Notes under the pieces: model-generated
Told to the model about the DNA's origin: nothing
The model's database searches: none
What the model saw: only the letters and a program-made list of their open reading frames with translations
Assembly (NCBI RefSeq): GCF_009659535.1
Contig: NZ_VJZZ01000004.1
Coordinates: 1-64,000, forward strand
Source: Aggregicoccus sp. 17bor-14
GTDB lineage: Bacteria; Myxococcota; Myxococcia; Myxococcales; Myxococcaceae
DNA: 64,000 nt
Direction of reading: 5' to 3'
Translations under genes and position numbers: made by a program
Shown: positions 1 to 8,827 of the stretch, one piece after another
Position numbering within the stretch: position 1 is the stretch's first letter
Layout of the letters: every line of letters starts with the position of its first letter

Positions 1-134
1 CGAACACCTCGTAGCCCGCGCTCAACGGCACCAAGGACTCCAAGCCTCACACGTCTGGCCGAGCTGCTGCTCAGGTCATTGCCAAGGTGCGCCCGAGGGT
101 CACGTCGGCGCTCGGGCGGTTACGCGGATGAGGA

Positions 135-190
135 CCTAAGCCCCTGAAGCGCGGGGAGAAAAGGGATGCACGAGCCGGGGATCGAACCCG
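135..190. repeat. Left attachment-site copy (56-bp direct repeat)
   Basis: Identical over 56 bases to 6881-6936, with mismatches immediately outside on both sides. Bases 168-190 reproduce the acceptor and T-arm end of tRNA-Leu, but the rest of a tRNA is absent, so this is a duplicated tRNA 3' end and not a tRNA gene. Confidence 0.88.
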
Positions 191-1585
191 CCGAGGGCAG
201 GGGAAACCCATAATCAGGACGCGCACTTGCCCGCCCTGTCCTCGTCTTTCCGGAGATTTGGCCTCCGGTTCGTGCCGTCCCGTACCCTCCCGTGGTGCCC
301 CGTTCCCCGCTGTCGGGGCACATACGGGGCACATGGTAGGGCCTGCCCTACTCTCGCCCATGGCGATCCATCGCCTGTACCGAGGAGTCGAGCGTGAAGT
401 TAGCGCTCCGGTGCCTCAGGGCGCCGCCCGACGCATCGCCCTCCCCCGTTGCTTCAGGAGCCCCTCCGTTTCCGACTACCTGTGTACCGCGCGATCGCTT
501 GCAACACGCAAAGCATCAGTCCTCAGGCTGCAGGTAGGTGCACTTCGGTCACGCGGCGTTGCAACTACTGAGGCCTCCGCCGAGATGCTGTGACTTAGCA
601 CTTCCCCCGCGCCTGCTCGGACAGGCTCCCGCTCCAAGAGGAACCCCGAGGCGACTTGACGGACTCAGTAGAGGAAGCGGGAATCGAAGACAGGGAACAC
701 CCGGGGCAAGATGGTACGTCACCCGTCAATCCCTTGAAATTCCTCCTTCGCGCTCCACCTCATCCCGCCCTGTCCCCTTTGCTTCCGCGCCGGAAGGCAC
801 ATACCGGGCACCTGATGCGCCTGTGGATTTGCCGCTTCAGCACCACTGAGTGGCTTTCACTACCCAGTATATCGGCATCCCCTTGCGTCCAGCCGACCCT
901 GCCACGCGGGGTGTCATCGCCGTTTCAGTCGAGCGGCGCGTTAGCCCGCCTGACGGGCTGGCCACGTCGCGCACCGAACTGCGCGGGGGATTTCGGGGCG
1001 CCGTGAGAGCAACAAGCTCCCCTTCAGCGCGCGCGAGCTTTGCCGCAGCGATGTTCCAGCTTCTCTTAGTAAGCGGTCCACCCGGGGGACGTGCCGGCTG
1101 CCGATGCTTGCATGACGGCGCCCGAGGCGCGAGCGGAGAAACGGGGAAGAAGCGAAGGGGGGCGTATGTACGCTGTCTGTCCAGGGGAGACGTTCTGCCA
1201 ATTACTGCGGCGCCGACGGCCGCGCACCGCCGCCAATAACGACTTCTGGAGGGTTTGGAATGCCGTGAGAAACCGCAGCCGGCTTTCACCCCGACAGACA
1301 CAGCCCATGCAGTCAGCATCAGCGTTGATTCGAAGCGCCCGGCCACCCTTGTTTTGCTAAAGTTCGGGGAACCCCGAGTGCGCGTGAACGCCATGCCTTA
1401 CCAGAGCAAAAGCCAAGGCTGCAGGGGCTGGTGTTCGGAGCCGCGACGGGCATCCCTCGGCTCGCGTCAGTCCCCCATTGACGACTCGCATACCTCACAC
1501 CGGTTCCTGCACTCCAGCGGCCCCGGAAACCCACGGTGTTCAGGCCCGACACGGTCACTCAGCGCCACTGGCGGCGGGAAGACGC
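191..1585. other. Island segment with no convincing gene
   Basis: About 1.4 kb inside the left end of the island. Several open frames of up to about 185 codons exist on both strands (for example 837-1394 minus and 850-1239 plus), but they overlap each other, contain no domain I recognise and have no good ribosome-binding site. Short GGGGCACA-type motifs near 320-340 resemble bases next to the integrase stop codon (6846-6866), which suggests decayed integrase-end sequence. I see no tRNA or CRISPR here. Confidence 0.4.
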
Positions 1586-2026
1586 TCATTCAATGGCGAT
1601 TCCTCCCCGCGCGCCCAACTTGCAGGCTTGAGCTGCCTGCGAATCAGCCTCGAGCCGCTCCCCCTTGAACAGAACCAAAACCCGGCCACACGCCTTAACC
1701 CCCATCAACCCAACACCCTGAACCTGACAGGAATAGGTCAATGGGTCCAACTCCTTGCACCGCGGCGCTGCTCTTATTTCTCTCAGCAGCACCGAGGTAG
1801 CCTTGAGCGGATCAATCACAAGCGCCACAATACGCCCGCGCTCACCGAATGCGATGAGCGCGACATCGCCGACACCTTCATGGCTCACCCGCTTCGACGA
1901 CACGAAGCTGCTGCCGTCATCCGAATTCGTCCCCCTGCTAAATCCGAGCGCCTCAAGAGACTCACGCGGCTGGCCCATCGCTGGGAACAAAAAACCCAAA
2001 AATGCCAAGATCCAGTAAGCATTCAC
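1586..2026 (-). CDS. Small exported protein, possible immunity to the Rhs toxin
   Basis: 146 residues from a GTG start preceded by GGGAGG at good spacing. The N-terminus is a signal-peptide-like hydrophobic stretch (about residues 3-18) ending near AMGQ. I do not recognise the mature domain. The gene starts 24 bp after the stop codon of the Rhs C-terminal toxin fragment on the same strand, which is where immunity genes of polymorphic toxins normally sit. An exported immunity protein would fit a toxin acting in the periplasm. The base composition is lower in GC than the chromosome around it and matches the Rhs fragment, so the two were probably acquired together. Immunity function is inferred from position only. 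Confidence 0.6.
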   Translation of the reverse strand: MNAYWILAFLGFLFPAMGQPRESLEALGFSRGTNSDDGSSFVSSKRVSHEGVGDVALIAFGERGRIVALVIDPLKATSVLLREIRAAPRCKELDPLTYSCQVQGVGLMGVKACGRVLVLFKGERLEADSQAAQACKLGARGGIAIE

Positions 2027-2050
2027 GACCGCCTCCCAGAAAATCGCAAC

Positions 2051-2932
2051 TCAGAGATTTCCCCACGCCATATTCGCCGTTTCTCCCATGAGCGCATGCG
2101 GACTAAACGGATCCCCCTCTTCTCCAGGCAGCCCCCCGTCCTCATCTGCGTCGTCAATCCACTGCTCAAGAAACCCAGGATATCCAGTCTGGCCCGTGGA
2201 TTTAATGGTCCAAAGCGCAGCGTGAATCAACTCATGGCCAAGGTTTGCCACTGGATTTAGCTTTGCAAGAATTGCCCGGGTGCTAAACAGTCGAACATCC
2301 TCGCCGGGAAGAGTGCACACTTGGCCTGTGTCTCTGATCCCAACGTGGTTGGTCTCCTTACCCTTGAGATTGCCTGCAATCCCATATGCATTCTTGGGGA
2401 AATAGTCAGGAGGAAGCACGTCTCCATATATCGTGAACTGCAATGGGGACTGCTCAAGATAATTCATGAGCGCAGCACCACCGGCCGATTTGGAAAGGCG
2501 ACTGGCCAGCGACTTGGCCGTGCTGTCCGCGAAATACAAAGTCAATCCAGAGGGATCCGCCATGTTGACCGGATTGCCATTGGCATAAGAATACGCAGGC
2601 ATTACGCCAGGAGCCATTACAAGTAGCGGCTCAGTTTCCATATATCGGCCGGCGCCCGGGTCGTAATACCGGTTCCAGTTCTCAAAGAGGCCTGTCTCGG
2701 CGTCTGCGTACTGACCTAGGAAGCGAAGCGGCGTCCAGAAGGGCTGCGTCCCGGTCTCAAATTGCTGATACTCGTAGCCCTCGATGGAAGCGATCTTGAG
2801 GAAGCGCGGCGTTTCGACCGCGTCCACCGCGATCGTTTTCTGAGTTGAGCGCGGTGTTCCGCCCCGGCGCAAGGCCGGAGACGCGGGTCGGGCCTGAAGA
2901 CTTTGAGCGCGCGCGTGCGTTGGCCGCCGCAC
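2051..2932 (-). pseudogene. Rhs-family protein, C-terminal fragment with HExxH toxin domain
   Basis: The frame carries the end of an RHS core (LRFLGQYADAETGLFENW, then YYDPGAGRY and the NPVNMADPSG boundary). About 165 further residues of unrelated sequence follow, as in polymorphic toxins. The tip has LGHELIHA, an HExxH zinc-metallopeptidase motif like those of M91/NleD-type Rhs toxins. Rhs proteins normally exceed 1,000 residues, so the core and N-terminus are missing. Rhs-like sequence starts near 2840, where the IS21 element abuts, and the first 30 or so codons of this frame are probably IS-derived. No 5' part of rhs is visible beyond the far end of the IS. Protease activity is inferred from the motif. 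Confidence 0.72.
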
Positions 2933-2949
2933 GGACTCTTGGCAGCGGG

Positions 2950-3702
2950 CTACTCCTGCACCACCTCCTGGTCAGAGCGGCGGGACTTGCCGGAGATGCG
3001 GATGAGGAGGCCCTTGTGCACGAGGCGGTCGGCGATGGCGGAGGCGGCGGCCGCGTTGCTGAAGAGCTTGCCCCACTCCTTGAAGGGCAAGTTGGTGGTG
3101 ACGATGGTGCTGCCGCGTTGGTAGCGGCGGTTGAAGACTTGGTACAGCAGGTCGGCGCCGCGGCTGTCGAAGGACAGGTAGCCGAGCTCGTCGATGAGGA
3201 GCAGCTCGTAGGCGCCCCAGGTGGTGAGGGCGCGGGCTAGGGCGTTGCGCGCCTGGGCGGCGACGAGGTGGTTCACGAGGTCTGCGGCGACGACAAACTT
3301 CACCCGATGGCCCTGCAGGCACGCGAGCTGCCCCAGCGCATTGGCCAGGTGCGTCTTGCCGACGCCACTGGGTCCCACGAAGACGATGTTCGTCTTCTCT
3401 TTCAGAAACGCGAGCGTGGCAGCGCGCAGGCACAGCTCGCGGTCAATCTGTTGGGGGTAGTCGAAGTCGTACGTCGCGAGGCTCGTGAGCGGGAAGATGG
3501 AGGAGCGCCGCAGGGCGAGCCTCGCGCGGGCCTCCGTCTGGTGGCGCAGCTGCTCGCGCATGAGCGTGTCGAGCAAGCCGGTGGGGCTTTCCGCGCGGGC
3601 GATGGCGCGCTGCGAGTACTCATCCAGCAGGCCCGCGGCGTGGGCGAGGCTCAAGGCCCGCATCACCTGCTCGAGGGAGAGGGTCGCGACATCAGCGTTC
3701 AT
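2950..3702 (-). CDS. istB: IS21 helper ATPase IstB
   Basis: 250 residues from the ATG at 3702. The longer open frame upstream overlaps istA and is not needed. This is an AAA+ ATPase related to DnaC that works with IstA in target selection and strand transfer. Walker A GPSGVGKTHL lies at about residues 110-119 and Walker B LLLIDELGYL follows about 60 residues later. The ISSIFPL-like linker and the ATTNLPFKEWG-type sensor region are also typical. The length is normal for IstB. The start overlaps the istA stop by 11 nt, indicating translational coupling. No damage is visible, so it is probably functional. Confidence 0.93.
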   Translation of the reverse strand: MNADVATLSLEQVMRALSLAHAAGLLDEYSQRAIARAESPTGLLDTLMREQLRHQTEARARLALRRSSIFPLTSLATYDFDYPQQIDRELCLRAATLAFLKEKTNIVFVGPSGVGKTHLANALGQLACLQGHRVKFVVAADLVNHLVAAQARNALARALTTWGAYELLLIDELGYLSFDSRGADLLYQVFNRRYQRGSTIVTTNLPFKEWGKLFSNAAAASAIADRLVHKGLLIRISGKSRRSDQEVVQE

Positions 3703-5239
3703 GGTGCTCACCGTCGCTGCCGTCGCCGTCTGCGCTGCTGCTGCTGCGTGCGTCGTCGCTGCTGCGGCCGTCGAAGAGGGCATCGTACGTCTCCAGGGGG
3801 TGGGGCTCGACGACGAGGGAGTCGGCGAGGGTGTTGCCGGTGAGGACGGGCTGGGGCGCCTCTGCCTGGCCGCGGCGGAAGCGCTCCTGGTCCATGAGGG
3901 CCTGCACGAAGGGGGCGCCGTAGTGCTTGAGACGGTGGGCCATGACGAGGCCGGCGGAGAGCTCGGTGCGCCCGTAGCGCTCCAGCAGCCGCGTGAGGCG
4001 CTCAATCTCGTTCTTCAAACTGCGGCGGCTGCGGGCGGCCTCGCGCAGGTACAGCGGGGCCTCCGGGCAGAGGGCGGCAATGCGGTCTCGGCTGTGGGAG
4101 AGGTGGGCGCCGGGGCGGCGCAGCAGCAGCTTCTCCAGGTGCTCGGCGTGCTCGAGGGCCCGGCGCCTGTCCCAGCAGCGCTCGTGCACGGCGACTTCCT
4201 CGCCCTTCTCGTCCAGCACCCGCACGTGCGTCGCGCCCGCGCGCAGTTGCACCGTCTTGCCCACGTGCTGCAGGGGCACTGAGTAGGTGTTGGAGTCGAA
4301 GGCGACGCGCGCCTCCTTGTGCACGACGCACGTGTCCACGAAGTCGGTGTCGTAGGGCCGCGCGGGAAGCGCGCGCAGGCGCGGGCGCTCGAGGACGAGG
4401 CGCTCGGCGGGCCTCTCGCGCGTCGTCGCGTGCAGGCGCGCATTGGCCGTCTCGTCGCGCCAGGCGGCCGCCTGCTGCCGTACGTCGGCAAGGGAGGAGA
4501 AGGTGCGGCCGTAGAAGAAGCTGTGGCGCAGGTACTTCACCGCGCCCTCCACGCGGCCCTTGGCCTCGGGGTAGCGCACGGGGGCGGCCACGGGCTCGAA
4601 GAGGTAGTGGCCGGCGAAGGAGAGGAAGCGCGGGTTGAATTGCACCGTGGCGCCCGCGTGGTGCAGCACCACCGACTTGAGGTTGTCGTAGAGAATTCTG
4701 CGCGGCACGCCGCCGAAGAAGTCGAGCGCGCGCCGGTGCATCTCGAGGAATGTCTCCATGCGCTGGTCCAAGGCGAAGTCGACGAAGAGGGCGCGGCTCC
4801 AGGAGAGCACCATGAGGAAGGCGGAGAGGGGCCGCACGCTGCGGCCCACGCGAAGGCTTCCGAAGCTGCCCCAGTCCACCTGCGCTTGCTCCCCGGGCTC
4901 CATCTCCACGCGCAGGTAGGCCTTGCGCCCTCGCACCGGCGCGCGCACGCGGGCCACGTAGCGGCGCAGCTGGGCGACGCCCCCGGGGTAGCCGCGGGCG
5001 CGCGCTTCCGCCAGCAGCCGCACGCTGGAGATGTCGGGCGCCTCGGTGAGGCGCTGCACGAGGAAGTCCTTGAAGGGGTCGACGATGGAGGGGCGGCGCG
5101 CGGGCGCCTCCTCGGGCTCCTCGAGCGCGCGGCGCACGGTGGAGTGGTGCACGCCGAAGCGGCGGGCCACCGTCTCGACTTTCATCCCCTCCACCAGCAC
5201 CAGCCGGCGGGCCTGTGCGCGCACCTCGGGGGAAATCAC
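3692..5239 (-). CDS. istA: IS21 transposase IstA
   Basis: 515 residues from a GTG at 5239 that overlaps the TGA of the preceding ORF (GTGA). The enzyme is a DDE transposase cutting and joining the IS ends. An N-terminal helix-turn-helix (about residues 21-39, VETVARRFGVHHSTVRRAL) precedes the integrase core. Likely catalytic residues are D122 (QVDWG), D185 (LYDN) and E231 (KGRVEG). The C-terminal region carries the beta-barrel-like segment typical of the family. A longer frame to 5374 exists, but the N-terminal extension is low-complexity and overlaps the upstream ORF. The gene appears intact. Confidence 0.93.
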   Translation of the reverse strand: MISPEVRAQARRLVLVEGMKVETVARRFGVHHSTVRRALEEPEEAPARRPSIVDPFKDFLVQRLTEAPDISSVRLLAEARARGYPGGVAQLRRYVARVRAPVRGRKAYLRVEMEPGEQAQVDWGSFGSLRVGRSVRPLSAFLMVLSWSRALFVDFALDQRMETFLEMHRRALDFFGGVPRRILYDNLKSVVLHHAGATVQFNPRFLSFAGHYLFEPVAAPVRYPEAKGRVEGAVKYLRHSFFYGRTFSSLADVRQQAAAWRDETANARLHATTRERPAERLVLERPRLRALPARPYDTDFVDTCVVHKEARVAFDSNTYSVPLQHVGKTVQLRAGATHVRVLDEKGEEVAVHERCWDRRRALEHAEHLEKLLLRRPGAHLSHSRDRIAALCPEAPLYLREAARSRRSLKNEIERLTRLLERYGRTELSAGLVMAHRLKHYGAPFVQALMDQERFRRGQAEAPQPVLTGNTLADSLVVEPHPLETYDALFDGRSSDDARSSSSADGDGSDGEHHER

Positions 5240-5673
5240 CGCGCCCTCCCCAGCGCCGCGAAGGCGAGCAGCGGGCGGGCGCGTCCCTGCGGGCCCACGG
5301 CCGAGAGGAACCTGTCCGCCTCGTGGCGCCGTCCGCGCTGGGCGCCACTGCGCCCCGGCGGCACCGCCACCCACTCCACGTCCACGCGCGGCCCCACGCA
5401 GCTACCCAGCAGGCGCTGCCAGGCCTCGGGCCGCCGGCGCACGTCCGGCGCGTCCGCATCGAGTACAGCGCACAAGGGCCCGCCCACCCAGTCCGACAGC
5501 GACTCGAGTAGCTGGGGCAGCGCCGTGGAGGCGTGCGGCCAGAGAGGCAGTCGCGCGCGCAACAGCGGCCCGCCAAAGGACTGCGCCAGCGACAGACGCA
5601 ACTCGCGCTCGTGCGGCTCCATCGCGAGCCACAGGCGGGGCCTCGGACTGGGCGGCGGCAGCAGGGAGGACAT
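5236..5673 (-). CDS. IS21-associated accessory protein of unknown function
   Basis: 145 residues from the ATG at 5673, ending in a TGA shared with the istA start (GTGA overlap), so it is probably co-translated with the transposase. No domain is recognised; it has a central LPQLLESLSDWVGGPLCAV segment and an Arg/Gly-rich end. IS21 elements usually carry only istA and istB, so a coupled extra ORF is notable. It could be a regulator or target-choice factor, or may simply be tolerated. Function unknown. Confidence 0.55.
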   Translation of the reverse strand: MSSLLPPPSPRPRLWLAMEPHERELRLSLAQSFGGPLLRARLPLWPHASTALPQLLESLSDWVGGPLCAVLDADAPDVRRRPEAWQRLLGSCVGPRVDVEWVAVPPGRSGAQRGRRHEADRFLSAVGPQGRARPLLAFAALGRAR

Positions 5674-6049
5674 GAATGACTACCTCCGTGCGCATCGGCC
5701 GGGCCGCATCCGTGCGGCCTGCGTGCGCAACGGAGGCCATGGGTAGCTGCGCGCCTCGCGCACCAGAAGCCGGATGCGTCAGCGGCGCAGCGCGTCGCGG
5801 GCCCCGACGTCCTCGCGGCTGCCCTGCACGCCTGCGCGCGGCGTACGCACGCTGCCGGTCGGCGTGGTCGGCCCGGCCCTCGGCGCTCGCCTGGTGGCGC
5901 CGGCCCGCCTCCCGCAGCTGCCGTCCCCGTGCCCCCGCTGCGCACGCCTCGGCGCAGTACGCGTGGCCGCGGTCGCACCGCCGGCACAGAAGGAAGCGGC
6001 TGCCGCACGCACGGCAGTCGCGTGCGAGCAGGACGTCCAGCGCCGGCAC
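5402..6049 (-). CDS. Cys-rich zinc-ribbon-like protein upstream of istA
   Basis: The first 70 or so residues look like a real protein. Cysteine pairs at about 12/15, 22/25 and 32/36 plus a histidine at 29 suggest a treble-clef or zinc-ribbon fold, followed by an Arg-rich helix (REAGRRHQASAEGRADHADR). I recall similar small Cys-rich proteins next to IS21 transposases in other proteobacteria. The start is GTG. The open frame runs on to 5402 and overlaps the next ORF by about 270 bp with low-complexity sequence, so the real product may stop near 5780 or the 3' part may be frameshifted. Nucleic-acid binding is inferred from the Cys pattern. Confidence 0.5.
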   Translation of the reverse strand: MPALDVLLARDCRACGSRFLLCRRCDRGHAYCAEACAAGARGRQLREAGRRHQASAEGRADHADRQRAYAARRRAGQPRGRRGPRRAAPLTHPASGARGAQLPMASVAHAGRTDAARPMRTEVVIHVLPAAAAQSEAPPVARDGAARARVASVAGAVLWRAAVARATASLAARLHGAAPATRVAVGLGGRALVRCTRCGRAGRAPAARGLAAPAG

Positions 6050-6202
6050 CTCCGACAGCCCCGAGCCTTACCCGCCCGCCCGCCAGCGCCAGTTTTCCGT
6101 CCGACTGCTACGCTTCCACCGAGAACATCTCAGGCCGCGAGCAGCCCGCGATCCGCTCAACTCCCGCGCTCGTCCTGCTCGCTCTTCCGCGGTTTCACGT
6201 GA

Positions 6203-6376
6203 GCGTTTCCAGGCGAGGGCAACACCCAGGCGCGCCTCACCGAGGCGCAGGTGCGCGAGCTGCGCCGCCGACGCGCGGAGGGCGCGACGCTGCGCGCGCT
6301 CGCGCAGGAGGCGGGCTGCAGCCTCAGCACGGTAGGAGCTGCGGTGACGGGGCGCACGTGGCGGCACCTGCGCTAG
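6203..6376 (+). pseudogene. Helix-turn-helix gene remnant
   Basis: An open stretch ending with TAG at 6374-6376 encodes a helix-turn-helix-like segment (TEAQVRELRRRRAEGATLRA, then ALAQEAGCSLSTV and VTGRTW). Such a segment is common at the C-terminus of phage-type HNH endonucleases or in small phage regulators. There is a stop immediately upstream in frame and no convincing start codon, so it is a fragment. It lies between the IS21 element and the integrase remnant. Confidence 0.45.
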
Positions 6377-6384
6377 GCGGCTGA

Positions 6385-6885
6385 AGCGAGGTTTCGCTTC
6401 GCAAGCTGCAGGCGCTGCGCTGGGAGGACGTGGACCTCGTCGCCGGGCGCCTCGTGGTGCGGCGTACCGTATGGCGCGGCCACTTCGGCAGCCCCAAGGG
6501 CGGCCGCAGCCGCGAGGTGCCCCTCAACGCGCGGGCACTCGACGCCCTGCAGGCGCACCCGCACCTGCGGGGGCCCTTCGTGTTCTGCGACGCGGCCAGG
6601 ACTTACCTGAAGAACGACACCGTCCGCTCTGCCCTCCTCCGGGCGTGCAGGCGGGCGGGCCTCCGGGAGGTAGGCTGGCACACGCTGCGCCACACCTTCG
6701 CGAGCCACCTCGTCATGCGCGGCGCCGTCCTCAAGAGCGTGCAGGAGCTGCTAGGGCACGCGAGCCTGGAGATGACGATGCGCTACGCGCACCTGTCGCC
6801 CGACGTGCGGCGCGACGCGGTGGGGCTCCTCGACGGAGGGGCCCAGGGGCACATCCGGGGCACACGCGCGGAGGGGGACGCCTAA
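6385..6885 (+). pseudogene. Tyrosine recombinase/integrase, N-terminally truncated
   Basis: The frame holds the C-terminal catalytic half of a phage-type integrase: [11 protein letters not shown], the beta-hairpin lysine ([13 protein letters not shown]), [10 protein letters not shown] (H-x-x-R), LLGHAS and the tyrosine nucleophile in MRYAHLS. It can be read from 6385; the in-frame stop TGA at 6382-6384 removes everything before it. The GLRxGE box with the first catalytic arginine is shortened to SLRKL. The DNA-binding N-terminal half is absent. The last two codons lie inside the 56-bp attachment repeat, showing that this gene belongs to the island end next to the tRNA. An internal GTG at 6430 would give only 151 residues. 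Probably inactive. Confidence 0.8.
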
Positions 6886-6936
6886 GCCCCTGAAGCGCGG
6901 GGAGAAAAGGGATGCACGAGCCGGGGATCGAACCCG
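6881..6936. repeat. Right attachment-site copy (56-bp direct repeat)
   Basis: Identical to 135-190. It spans the integrase stop codon, a short spacer and the 3' end of the tRNA-Leu gene (6913-6936). Confidence 0.88.
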
Positions 6937-6998
6937 GACGGCCCTCTCGGGCCAGCGGATTTTAAGTCCGCTGCGTCTGCCAGTTTCGCCACTCGTGC
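6913..6998 (-). tRNA. tRNA-Leu (anticodon UAA)
   Basis: 86-nt type II tRNA. The acceptor stem is GCACGAG paired with CTCGTGC, with discriminator A at 6913. The anticodon stem is GCGGA/TCCGC with loop CTTAAAA, giving anticodon UAA. A long variable arm follows (GGCCCGAGAGGGCC), then T-arm GGGTTCGATCC. The CCA end is not encoded. The 3' end serves as the island integration site and remains intact. Confidence 0.95.
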
Positions 6999-7090
6999 GG
7001 GAGAGGCCTTGCGGCGGGGCACCTTGGCGCAACTGTCGGCGCGCGGCAACGCGGAACCCATCAGCGGAGTCGCATCCCGGGGCGCGCTGT

Positions 7091-7096
7091 TATAAG
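7091..7096 (+). promoter_or_regulatory. Possible -10 element of ffh
   Basis: TATAAG lies 9 nt before the ffh ATG, and no ribosome-binding site is visible between them. Transcription would start at or next to the ATG, so the mRNA may be leaderless. No clear -35 hexamer is seen, so this is a weak call. Confidence 0.3.
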
Positions 7097-7105
7097 TGCG
7101 CTCCC

Positions 7106-8773
<1,668 letters not shown>

Positions 8774-8794
8774 GCGGTCTCCGGCAGCACGTGG

Positions 8795-8818
8795 CGGGGC
8801 GCTCGAGAGGGCGCCCCG
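8795..8818. terminator. Hairpin between convergent genes
   Basis: CGGGGCGCTC pairs with GAGGGCGCCCCG around a very short loop, between the stop codons of ffh and the convergent gene at 8828. Only weak T-rich sequence follows, but position and stability suggest a bidirectional terminator. Confidence 0.6.
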
Positions 8819-8827
8819 CTCTGCTTT

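Larger units (their letters stand above)
2841..6163 (-). mobile_element. IS21-family insertion sequence (approximate ends)
   Basis: Contains istA and istB in the usual order with an 11-nt overlap, plus two accessory ORFs upstream of istA. The ends are approximate. The left end is placed where the Rhs frame is interrupted; it reads TGAGTTGAGCG, fitting the TG start of IS21 elements. A 10-bp inverted match (2842-2851 with 6154-6163) is the only terminal repeat I could find, and I see no target-site duplication. The insertion probably came with or was followed by a deletion, because the upstream part of rhs is missing. Confidence 0.65.
135..6936. mobile_element. Integrated genomic island at tRNA-Leu(UAA)
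   Basis: The segment is bounded by a perfect 56-bp direct repeat (135-190 and 6881-6936). The right copy includes the last 24 bases of the tRNA-Leu gene, the usual signature of integration by a tyrosine recombinase into a tRNA 3' end. A degenerate integrase lies just inside the right end, next to the intact tRNA, which is the usual place. Cargo is a lower-GC Rhs toxin fragment, a possible immunity gene and an IS21 element. The integrase has lost its N-terminal part, so the island is probably no longer mobile by itself. The boundaries are read directly from sequence; the mechanism is inferred from family knowledge. Confidence 0.8.

Noticed and set aside
1-134. 3' end of a gene left of the island
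   Set aside because: Short open stretches end here in all three plus-strand frames, but none has a recognisable sequence and the upstream part is outside the window.
168-190. Second tRNA-Leu gene
   Set aside because: Only the acceptor/T-arm end is present; no anticodon arm. It is the duplicated attachment site.
837-1394. 185-codon minus-strand ORF and the overlapping plus-strand ORF 850-1239
   Set aside because: The two overlap almost entirely, contain no recognisable domain and lack ribosome-binding sites. I could not decide that either is real.
2842-6163. Terminal inverted repeats and target duplication of the IS21 element
   Set aside because: Only a 10-bp inverted match was found and no flanking direct repeat, so exact ends are not claimed beyond approximate placement.
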